This document shows positions 1-4,876 of a stretch of 10,900 nt of DNA, piece by piece. This DNA comes from Prevotellaceae bacterium. Lineage in GTDB: Bacteria > Bacteroidota > Bacteroidia > Bacteroidales > UBA932. The first letter of the stretch is position 1; each line of letters starts with the position of its first letter. The position numbers were made by a program, and so were the translations under genes. The DNA lies in contig JAISSE010000160.1 of assembly GCA_031273285.1 (NCBI GenBank), forward strand, positions 1 through 10,900. Direction: 5' to 3'. The notes beneath the pieces were generated by a model, which saw only the letters and a list, made by a program, of their open reading frames with translations, was not told the DNA's origin and made no database searches.

Positions 1-140
1 GCAGCCTCAACGGCTTCCAGCTGGTCTTCAAAGATTGATTTACTGTCATACAGCAATCGCCCTATCAAAGTACTTTTACCGTCGTCCACACTTCCCGCCG
101 TCATAAACCGCAGCAGGTCCATATCCAAATATCCATTCAT
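1..140 (-). CDS. cysN: Sulfate adenylyltransferase subunit 1 (CysN), N-terminal part only
   Basis: CysN is the GTPase subunit of ATP sulfurylase. It couples GTP hydrolysis to the reaction ATP + sulfate giving APS + PPi, carried out by its partner CysD in the cytoplasm. Only the first 46 codons are in the window. They read [20 protein letters not shown] and continue with [20 protein letters not shown]. The GTPase P-loop GSVDDGKS lies at residues 16-23, and the [24 protein letters not shown] stretch (residues 11-34) is typical of CysN and of the CysN half of CysNC fusions. The ATG at 138-140 sits at the normal distance from the P-loop. The rest of the gene lies beyond position 1, so fusion to an APS kinase (CysC) cannot be judged. 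cysD is upstream on the same strand, but 422 bp away. Confidence 0.95.
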   Translation of the reverse strand, partial: MNGYLDMDLLRFMTAGSVDDGKSTLIGRLLYDSKSIFEDQLEAVEA

Positions 141-226
141 AAACAACTTTTTATCCACATTCTTTTTTATCCACGAATTACACGAATAGCACGAATTTTT
201 TTTATTTTTATCGAATTACACGAATT

Positions 227-247
227 AAAAAATCCTTCGGATTTTTT
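227..247. repeat. Short hairpin, copy 1
   Basis: A perfect inverted repeat has arms AAAAAATCC and GGATTTTTT around a TTC loop, followed by more T residues. It is the exact reverse complement of the hairpin at 449-469. The flanking bases (AATCGACGCAT on the right) are nevertheless in the same orientation at both copies. It could act as a weak terminator, but its stem is mostly A-T. Confidence 0.7.
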
Positions 248-290
248 TTCCAATCGACGCATATATCATCGTTTATAGTTCATCGTTCCC

Positions 291-347
291 CTGTGGATTG
301 CTTCATTATTCATTGCTCGTTCCTCACAATTCATAATTCGCAATGAC
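291..347 (-). repeat. Possible degenerate dispersed repeat of the GTCATTGCGA...GCAATCCACAG type
   Basis: Read on the minus strand, this segment starts with GTCATTGCGA, contains GAGGAACGAGCAATGA, and ends with AAGCAATCCACAG. From memory, this order resembles a dispersed repeat common in many bacterial genomes (GTCATTGCGAGGAACGAAGC followed by AATCC), with extra A/T-rich bases inserted between the blocks. The family match is recollection, not a search. Confidence 0.4.
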
Positions 348-382
348 GCCAGGGCGAGAACTTTTTATCCACGAATTGAAAA

Positions 383-415
383 TCGACGCAGTCAAACGAA
401 GTTCGACGTAGTCAA
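383..415. repeat. Dispersed repeat TCGACGCAGTCAAACGA, copy 1
   Basis: Two imperfect copies of a TTCGACGYAGTCAA motif occur about 20 bp apart. The reverse complement of the whole segment matches 10114-10155, where the same motif is repeated with a 21-bp period (TTGACTRYGTCGAACT). Confidence 0.65.
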
Positions 416-448
416 TTTTCACGAATTTATTACGAATTTTCACTAATT

Positions 449-469
449 AAAAAATCCGAAGGATTTTTT
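449..469. repeat. Short hairpin, copy 2 (mirror of copy 1)
   Basis: The arms AAAAAATCC and GGATTTTTT are the same as in the copy at 227-247, but the loop is GAA. The element is therefore that copy inverted. It is followed by TCTAATCGACGCATGATTG, and the last part of this reappears at 4154-4168. Confidence 0.7.
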
Positions 470-491
470 TCTAATCGACGCATGATTGAAA

Positions 492-527
492 AATCCTGCA
501 AATCCTGCAAATCCTGTTCATCCTGTA
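492..527. repeat. 9-bp microtandem repeat, four units
   Basis: The four units are AATCCTGCA, AATCCTGCA, AATCCTGTT and CATCCTGTA. A related, more degenerate stretch lies at 4171-4199, after the same leading sequence CGCATRATTGAAAAATCCTG. This is non-coding spacer next to the cysD stop. Confidence 0.75.
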
Positions 528-530
528 AAA

Positions 531-551
531 ACTCTCAACTCTCAACTCTCA
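531..551. repeat. 7-bp microtandem repeat, three units
   Basis: ACTCTCA is repeated three times without mismatch and is followed by ACTTTTA. The array lies 11 bp from the end of cysD, directly against the 9-bp array. Confidence 0.75.
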
Positions 552-562
552 ACTTTTAATTG

Positions 563-1468
563 TCAAAAGTATCCCGCCACTTTTCTGTCTTCCATTGCAC
601 TGTCGGAGCGTTTATCGTCGGCGCGTCCTCCGCGTTCGGTGATACGTGTGGCGGCAATTTCGCCGATAATGTCTTCGAGCGATTCCGCCTTCGAAAGCGT
701 CAGTCCGGTGCAGCTGATGTCTCCGATTGTTCGGCAGCGAACCTGTTTTGTTACCACAACTTCCTCCGGTTTGAGTTTCATGCACGGTTCCGCCGCCAGC
801 CACTGTCCGTCGCGGTAAAACACTTTGCGCCGGTGCGTAAAATATATGGAAGGCATTTCGATATTTTCCCGAAAAATATATTGCCACACATCCATTTCCG
901 TCCAGTTGCTAATCGGGAAAACCCTGAAATGTTCGCCCATATTTTTCTTTCCGTTGAAGATATTCCACAATTCGGGACGCTGATTTTTGGGATTCCACTG
1001 CCCGAACTCGTCTCTGTGCGAGAAAAACCGTTCTTTGGCGCGGGCTTTTTCTTCGTCGCGTCGCGCGCCTCCGATAGCCGCATCGAACCTGTACTTTTCG
1101 ATTGTATCGAGCAGAGTTACCGTCTGCAACCTGTTCCGGCTGGCGTAATAACCGGTTTCTTCCTTAACCCGTCCGGCGTCTATCGATTCCTGCACCGACC
1201 CGACAATGAGCTTTGCGCCCAACTTTTCGACCAGCGCGTCGCGATACTCTATGGTTTCGGTAAAATTGTGTCCCGTGTCGATATGCAGCAGCGAAAAGGG
1301 TATTTTCAGGGGATAAAACGCCCTGTAAGCAAGATATGTAACAACAATCGAATCCTTGCCTCCCGAAAAAAGAATCACCGGACGTTCGAACTGTGCGGCA
1401 ACTTCGCGCAGCACATAAATCGATTCGGCTTCAAGTTCCTTTAAATGCGTTAATTTGTATCTGTCCAT
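563..1468 (-). CDS. cysD: Sulfate adenylyltransferase subunit 2 (CysD)
   Basis: CysD is the catalytic subunit of ATP sulfurylase. It adenylates sulfate to APS, the first step of assimilatory sulfate reduction, driven by the GTPase CysN. The protein has 301 residues, the usual length. It belongs to the PAPS-reductase-like ATP pyrophosphatase family: the PP-loop SGGKDS is at residues 35-40, HIDTGHNF at 62-69, GGARRDEE at 133-140, and FPISNWTEMDVW at 184-195. The C-terminal part (CRTIGDISCTG, then ITERGGRADDK) is also typical of CysD. The ATG start places the PP-loop where expected. The gene starts 33 bp after the PstB-like gene on the same strand, so read-through from that gene is possible. All the family motifs I know are intact. 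Confidence 0.97.
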   Translation of the reverse strand: MDRYKLTHLKELEAESIYVLREVAAQFERPVILFSGGKDSIVVTYLAYRAFYPLKIPFSLLHIDTGHNFTETIEYRDALVEKLGAKLIVGSVQESIDAGRVKEETGYYASRNRLQTVTLLDTIEKYRFDAAIGGARRDEEKARAKERFFSHRDEFGQWNPKNQRPELWNIFNGKKNMGEHFRVFPISNWTEMDVWQYIFRENIEMPSIYFTHRRKVFYRDGQWLAAEPCMKLKPEEVVVTKQVRCRTIGDISCTGLTLSKAESLEDIIGEIAATRITERGGRADDKRSDSAMEDRKVAGYF

Positions 1469-1501
1469 TTACTGAAATATATTATTGTTCATTGCCGCGA
1501 A

Positions 1502-2374
1502 TCAGCTGAAGACTCCGGCAAGATACTTTTTAGTAAGCTCATTCTGCGGATTGTTGAACACCTGCTCGGCGCTGCCCGATTCGATTATTTCGCCGAGATA
1601 CATGAACACGACGTGGTCGGCTATCCTGAGCGCCTGTCGCAGGGTATGCGTTACCATGATGATGGAATAATCCTGTTTCAGTTTCACGAAAAGCTCTTCA
1701 ATCGTCTTGCTCGAAATGGGGTCGAGCGCGCTTGTCGCCTCATCCGCAAGGATAAACTGAGGCTCGACAGCCAGACTTCGCGCGAGGCAAAGCCGCTGCT
1801 GCTGCCCTATCGACAGACGCACGGCAGGACTTTGCAGCCGGTCTTTCACTTCGTCCCACAAACCGGCGGCATCGAGATAATGTTTCACAATCATCCTCAG
1901 TTTGCGCCTGTTGCGTATCCCGTGTATACGGCATCCGTAGGCGATATTGTCGAATATCGACATCGGCAGCGGGCACGGTTTCTGCGATATCAGTCCCATT
2001 TTCCTTCGGATGCGGGTAATTTCCCGCCCGCTGTCGATAATGTCCTCGCCGTCGACCAGAACCTGTCCCGAAACTTTGACGCCTTCCACGGAATCGATTA
2101 GCCGGTTGAGGGTTTTCAGCAAAGTCGATTTTCCGCATCCCGAAGGACCTATGATGCAGGTAATCTTCTTGTCCGGCACGGAAAGATTGACGTCCTTGAG
2201 AATATGATTATCTTTTATGTACACGTTCAAATTCCTTACCGTAATTTCGGATTTTCCCTCTTTCCCGACAAATTTGTGGTCGGGACGGAAGAAGTTTATT
2301 TTTTTCCCCTTTTGTACGATATGCCCTGTACGCAGCTCCGTTGCGGGAGCTATGGCGGCAAAAAAGTTTGTCAT
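1502..2374 (-). CDS. pstB: PstB-type phosphate ABC transporter ATP-binding protein, orphan
   Basis: This is the ATPase subunit of an ABC importer. The closest family is PstB, which powers high-affinity phosphate uptake through the membrane proteins PstA and PstC. Of its 290 residues, the ATPase domain covers about 43-290. It has Walker A GPSGCGKST (76-84), Q-loop Q131, the PstB hallmark PMSIFDNIAYGCRIHG (137-152), an ABC signature, Walker B FILADE (207-212) with its acidic residues, and the H-loop histidine H243. Two oddities stand out. The signature reads LSIGQQQ (187-193) instead of LSGGQQQ, and Walker B is followed by AT rather than PT (ADEATSALDP). About 40 residues precede the domain, more than in a typical 250-residue PstB. 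An internal start cannot be ruled out, but the extension has no other methionine. No pstS, pstC, pstA or phoU is nearby. The neighbours are ribE and cysD. PstB family membership is secure, while phosphate as the substrate is only inferred. Confidence 0.85.
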   Translation of the reverse strand: MTNFFAAIAPATELRTGHIVQKGKKINFFRPDHKFVGKEGKSEITVRNLNVYIKDNHILKDVNLSVPDKKITCIIGPSGCGKSTLLKTLNRLIDSVEGVKVSGQVLVDGEDIIDSGREITRIRRKMGLISQKPCPLPMSIFDNIAYGCRIHGIRNRRKLRMIVKHYLDAAGLWDEVKDRLQSPAVRLSIGQQQRLCLARSLAVEPQFILADEATSALDPISSKTIEELFVKLKQDYSIIMVTHTLRQALRIADHVVFMYLGEIIESGSAEQVFNNPQNELTKKYLAGVFS

Positions 2375-2405
2375 TTCACATTCAATATTAATCCGTAAAG
2401 ATAAA

Positions 2406-2999
2406 TTATCTTATATATTTTTCGGCAAATCGTGTTACATATTTGCCAATTATATCAAATTCGAGGTTTACCGTGCTTCCTTTCCGCAGTTTACAGAAAT
2501 TCGTATGTTCGTATGTGTAGGGAATGATTGCATTACGGAAACAGCCGTCTCTGGAATCGACAACCGTCAGACTGACGCCGTTCACCGCTATCGAGCCTTT
2601 TTCCACGGTCATATTTCCCTTCGACGCATCGTACTCGAAAGTATAATACCAGCTCCCGTCGGCTTCTTCGACATTTGTGCAGACGGCGGTCTGATCGACA
2701 TGTCCCTGAACCAGATGCCCGTCAAGCAGGCTGTCAATCTTCATGCTCCGTTCCAGATTAACCCAGTCGCCAGCATCAAGTGTTCCGAGATTCGATTTTT
2801 CCAGTGTTTCCCTGATTGCGGTAACTGTATATTCGTCTTTATCTTTCCTTACGACGGTGAGACATACGCCGTTGTGCGCGACGCTCTGGTCGATTTTCAA
2901 TTCATCGGCAAACGAACAGCGGACTGTGATGTGCATATTTCCCTGCTCTCTTTCTATTTTGGTAACAATACCCGGTTCTTCTACAATACCTGAAAACAT
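2406..2999 (-). CDS. ribE: Riboflavin synthase, alpha subunit
   Basis: Riboflavin synthase converts two molecules of 6,7-dimethyl-8-ribityllumazine into riboflavin plus the 5-amino-6-ribitylamino pyrimidine, the last step of vitamin B2 synthesis. The 197 residues form the usual tandem of two lumazine-binding barrels. The N-terminal repeat starts with MFSGIVEE and has NGVCLTV at 43-49. The second repeat starts near residue 97 and has NGVSLTV at 140-146. GHLVQGHVD (94-102) joins the two, and NLERSMK (81-87) parallels NLEFDIIGKYV (178-188). Length and motifs are complete. The ATG is fixed by the invariant MFSGIVE start. The gene begins 12 bp after the secreted-protein gene and ends 31 bp before the PstB-like gene. 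No other riboflavin gene and no FMN riboswitch is visible here. The symbol ribE follows E. coli usage (ribC in some genomes). Confidence 0.97.
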   Translation of the reverse strand: MFSGIVEEPGIVTKIEREQGNMHITVRCSFADELKIDQSVAHNGVCLTVVRKDKDEYTVTAIRETLEKSNLGTLDAGDWVNLERSMKIDSLLDGHLVQGHVDQTAVCTNVEEADGSWYYTFEYDASKGNMTVEKGSIAVNGVSLTVVDSRDGCFRNAIIPYTYEHTNFCKLRKGSTVNLEFDIIGKYVTRFAEKYIR

Positions 3000-3011
3000 A
3001 ATTATATCTGA

Positions 3012-3575
3012 TTATTTGTGTTTGTTGATGTCGATTTCGTAATTAAATGATGCTGCCGATCCCGGAGTTGCCGTTTCGGGTATCCCCGAATGGGACTGAA
3101 GCATGTTGTCAAGCCTGATTTTCGTCATCTTGTCTTCTCCGTACAAAGTGTGGTTCATCTGTCCGGCAAGCATTGCCGCGCCGTAAACCACTGCTCTGAA
3201 AGGATTTTCCCTGATTAATTCAAGGATATTTTTCCTTGGTGCGAAATTCAAATTCAGATTTATTTCCCGCGGATTAAACTGCGGAGTTGTCAGTCCGAAC
3301 ATGTCGATTCCGTATCCCCAAAACCCCGGATGCGTCATGAAGGGCTGTCTTATTTCGAGCATGTTCGGAGGAATCGTCAAAGTTGCCGGCGACACGCTTT
3401 CCGGAGTTTTTTCGACCTGCAATTCCGGCGTCTCAATAATGTCTTCCGATATAACGGTATCTGTCGCAACAGACACGTTCGACAGAGAATCGGCGTATTC
3501 CGACTGCCCCGTCAGCAGCGGGGAAGCATACAGCCCGCCCAGAAACACAATACACAACGAAAACCATTTCATCAT
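3012..3575 (-). CDS. Hypothetical exported protein, first gene of the ribE cluster
   Basis: I do not recognise the family. The 187-residue product starts with a probable signal peptide (MMKWFSLCIVFLGGLYAS), with a likely cleavage near residues 17-18. There is no lipobox at the cleavage region, so it is probably soluble in the periplasm rather than a lipoprotein. Residues 25-70 are polar, rich in S/T/E/V and probably disordered. The middle (73-145) looks folded and includes MTHPGFWGYGIDMFG and NPFRAVVYGAAMLAGQMNH. The tail carries IRLDNMLQSHSGIPETA (153-169), which reappears in the truncated relative at 3796-3981. The start is one of two adjacent ATGs (3573-3575 or 3570-3572). It precedes ribE by 12 bp and may be cotranscribed with it. 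No good TAnnTTTG box was found upstream. Confidence 0.75.
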   Translation of the reverse strand: MMKWFSLCIVFLGGLYASPLLTGQSEYADSLSNVSVATDTVISEDIIETPELQVEKTPESVSPATLTIPPNMLEIRQPFMTHPGFWGYGIDMFGLTTPQFNPREINLNLNFAPRKNILELIRENPFRAVVYGAAMLAGQMNHTLYGEDKMTKIRLDNMLQSHSGIPETATPGSAASFNYEIDINKHK

Positions 3576-3763
3576 CTCATTTTTTTGTATCGATTATCAA
3601 ATCTCTTTATCCGTTCGCATAATACGCTAAATATCCATATTGAAGCGAACCGTCAAAAACAAACAATATACTGATTCCGCGAATATTCCAATCCGAAATA
3701 CCCTGCCGGCAGCAATAATTTATTTCCACAAAATTAAGAAAATATCCGGAAACCGAATAAAAT

Positions 3764-3781
3764 ATCGAATTTTATTTCGAT
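3764..3781 (-). terminator. Weak A/T-rich hairpin below the truncated paralogue
   Basis: The inverted repeat ATCGAA / TTCGAT has a 6-base loop. On the minus strand it is followed by ATTTTATT and lies 15 bp past the stop of the gene fragment. It may be a remnant of that gene's terminator. The stem is short and weak. Confidence 0.25.
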
Positions 3782-3795
3782 TTTCAGGCGATTTT

Positions 3796-3981
3796 TTATT
3801 CGTCCTCGATAAACTGATACTTGAAACCGTTTTGTGCCGGATTTGATTTGTGCTCTTTAAACGAATCTTCCGAAGATTCGGATCGGATTTGTCCGTTTGC
3901 GGCTTTTGCCGTTTCGGGGATTCCCGAATGTGAGGAGTTTAGCATCGCCTGCTCCAGCCGGTTTCCCGCATATATATCCGC
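3796..3981 (-). pseudogene. Truncated paralogue of the hypothetical exported protein (C-terminus only)
   Basis: About 61 codons read in one open frame to a TAA at 3796-3798. The segment NRLEQAMLNSSHSGIPETA matches IRLDNMLQSHSGIPETA of the exported protein encoded at 3012-3575, with SHSGIPETA identical in both. The DNA is also similar over this part (GCCGTTTCGGG, then CCCGAATG). After the match the tails diverge, and this one ends GFKYQFIEDE. The homologous N-terminal part, including the signal peptide, is missing. Upstream the frame runs into the hairpin-rich element at 3993-4150 and finds an ATG only inside that element (4027-4029), which would give an unlikely 77-residue product. The best reading is a tandem duplicate that lost its 5' end through insertion or deletion. 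A short, divergent but functional gene is the alternative. Confidence 0.55.
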
Positions 3982-3992
3982 ACCCTGTATAT

Positions 3993-4150
3993 GGCAGGTA
4001 AACCTGCCAGGTAGCAAGGGACGCCGCAACCCCGCACTGCGCTTCGCCTGCGGCTCGCTTGTACGTGGTTACCGAAAGGGTAACTCCTGCGGAATTAGGC
4101 GTTTGTTGTCGTCCATGCCGTCGTGGAGACGTGGCGCGCCACGTCTCTAC
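3993..4150. repeat. GC-rich hairpin element (REP- or MITE-like)
   Basis: This block of about 158 bp is more GC-rich than its surroundings and contains three separate inverted repeats. They are GGCAGGT/ACCTGCC at 3993-4008, GTTACC/GGTAAC around a GAAAG loop at 4068-4084, and a 28-bp near-palindrome at the right end. It encodes nothing convincing. It abuts the break point of the truncated gene and is followed by dispersed-repeat sequence. The form suggests a non-autonomous repetitive element or a fusion of several. No transposase and no clear target-site duplication is visible. Confidence 0.55.
4123..4150. repeat. 28-bp near-perfect palindrome
   Basis: The left half GTGGAGACGTGGCG pairs with the right half CGCCACGTCTCTAC at 13 of 14 positions, with no loop. 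The centre is GGCGCGCC. Such a sequence can form a cruciform, or an RNA hairpin on either strand, but no T-run follows. I recall similar palindromes ending in GTAGAGACG / CGTCTCTAC as dispersed repeats in other genomes. This was not checked. Confidence 0.8.
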
Positions 4151-4156
4151 TAATCT

Positions 4157-4199
4157 ACGCATAATTGAAAAATCCTGTTAATTCTGCAAAAAATCCTGT
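4157..4199. repeat. Dispersed AATCCTG repeat, copy 2
   Basis: CGCATAATTGAAAAATCCTG is followed by TTAATTCTGCAAAAAATCCT. This matches the stretch from 479 onward (CGCATGATTGAAAAATCCTG, then CAAATCCTGCAAATCCTG) with a few changes. It is non-coding. Confidence 0.6.
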
Positions 4200-4340
4200 G
4201 TTTAGCGAACCCTTGTCAGGGGTTGAACAAATCCTCTCCGCGTCGTTTTTTTTTGGAATTGACGGGATATTCGGGATTTCGGAGCGTCAAAAAATCGCAA
4301 TATCGCTGTCGTGCGATACGATTTTATAAATATTTTTCAG

Positions 4341-4403
4341 GTATCCAAGACATTCATATTATGTATTATAGAGAGACAATTTATGTTTTGGATACGATTT
4401 TTT
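4341..4403 (+). other. Long-loop inverted repeat with T-run upstream of rpsO
   Basis: GTATCCAA (4341-4348) and TTGGATAC (4388-4395) form an 8-bp stem around a 39-base loop, followed by GATTTTTTT. It lies before the rpsO promoter, so it could end a transcript coming from the left, although no plus-strand gene is visible there. Otherwise I see nothing in 4200-4410. Confidence 0.25.
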
Positions 4404-4410
4404 TAACCGT

Positions 4411-4444
4411 TTTGCATATAATTCGAAAAAAAGATGTACCTTTG
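4411..4444 (+). promoter_or_regulatory. rpsO promoter, Bacteroidota type
   Basis: TACCTTTG at 4437-4444 fits the TAnnTTTG -7 box exactly. TTTG at 4411-4414 may be the -33 box, although the 22-bp spacer is a little longer than the usual 19-20. The start codon follows 27 bp after the -7 box, so the mRNA leader would be only about 20 bases. Confidence 0.65.
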
Positions 4445-4471
4445 CCGCGAAATTTCTTAAATAGTATTATA

Positions 4472-4744
4472 ATGAATTATTTAACAGCAGAAAAGAAACA
4501 AGAAATTTTCAAAGATTACGGGAAGTCTAATACGGACACCGGCTCTCCGGAGAGCCAAGTTGCTCTATTTTCCTACCGTATCAGCCATCTTACGGAGCAT
4601 CTAAAGGTCAATAAGAAAGACCATAACACCGAACGCTCGTTATTGCGTCTGGTTGGTAAAAGGCGCCGTTTGCTCGATTATCTGAAGCGGGTTGATATAG
4701 AAAGATACAGGAATATAGTGAAAGCATTGAATCTTAGAAAATAA
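4472..4744 (+). CDS. rpsO: 30S ribosomal protein S15
   Basis: S15 binds 16S rRNA early in assembly of the small-subunit platform. The product has 90 residues, the usual length. It shows the family pattern [19 protein letters not shown] near the start, [20 protein letters not shown] with the conserved TGSPE.Q signature and ending in the start of the second helix (HLTEHLK), then [21 protein letters not shown], and ends [10 protein letters not shown]. The frame stays open upstream to 4223, but that extension crosses the promoter and does not resemble S15, so the ATG at 4472 is chosen. No Shine-Dalgarno sequence is visible. The leader has TTAAATAGTATTATA before the ATG, in line with the A/T-rich leaders of this phylum. 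It is followed by pnp, an ancient and widespread gene pair. Confidence 0.98.
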   Translation: MNYLTAEKKQEIFKDYGKSNTDTGSPESQVALFSYRISHLTEHLKVNKKDHNTERSLLRLVGKRRRLLDYLKRVDIERYRNIVKALNLRK

Positions 4745-4754
4745 AATGACTGCG

Positions 4755-4793
4755 AAAGAAGGTGATTCCTTGTGTATTGCCTTCTTTTTTTTT
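4755..4793 (+). terminator. Attenuator or terminator between rpsO and pnp
   Basis: Stem AAAGAAGG (4755-4762) pairs with CCTTCTTT (4780-4787) around a 17-base loop and is followed by T residues to 4793. The stem begins 10 bp past the rpsO stop. In E. coli the rpsO-pnp spacer also holds a terminator that is only partly efficient, so partial read-through into pnp is plausible here too. Confidence 0.6.
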
Positions 4794-4813
4794 ACATTAA
4801 CACTAAATTGCAT

Positions 4814-4821
4814 TAACCTTG
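4814..4821 (+). promoter_or_regulatory. Possible pnp promoter -7 box
   Basis: TAACCTTG differs from TAnnTTTG at one position and lies 55 bp before the pnp start, after the rpsO terminator. No clear -33 TTTG is present at the expected distance. A separate pnp promoter would fit the E. coli arrangement, but the sequence support is weak. Confidence 0.3.
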
Positions 4822-4876
4822 TGAAAAGACTGTAATCGAATCAAAATTATTCTGTTAGGATTATAAAGTAAAAAAA

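Larger units (their letters stand above)
141..562. repeat. Repeat-filled spacer between cysD and cysN
   Basis: This 422-bp stretch holds no gene that I can support. It is a patchwork of short repeats, several of which recur elsewhere in the window. They include ATCCACGAATTACACGAAT-type segments (the reverse complement of ATTCGTGGATAAAAAA, seen again near 8264 and 10177), two mirror-image hairpins, a TCGACGCAGTCAAACGA segment shared with the 10114-10160 region, and two microtandem arrays just after cysD. The phrase AATCGACGCAT follows both hairpins, so larger segments seem to have been copied and then altered. I see no TAnnTTTG box on the minus strand here that would clearly give cysN its own promoter. 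Confidence 0.8.

Noticed and set aside
560..1444. Long plus-strand open frame of 294 codons
   Set aside because: It lies opposite cysD, whose motifs are complete. Its product has no recognisable domain and its composition is that of an antisense shadow.
2375..2405. FMN riboswitch or other leader near ribE
   Set aside because: The spacers around ribE are 12 and 31 bp, far too short for an FMN riboswitch, and none of its conserved segments was seen upstream of 3575.
4223..4471. Upstream in-frame extension of rpsO (83 extra residues)
   Set aside because: It crosses a good TAnnTTTG promoter and the added residues do not resemble S15.
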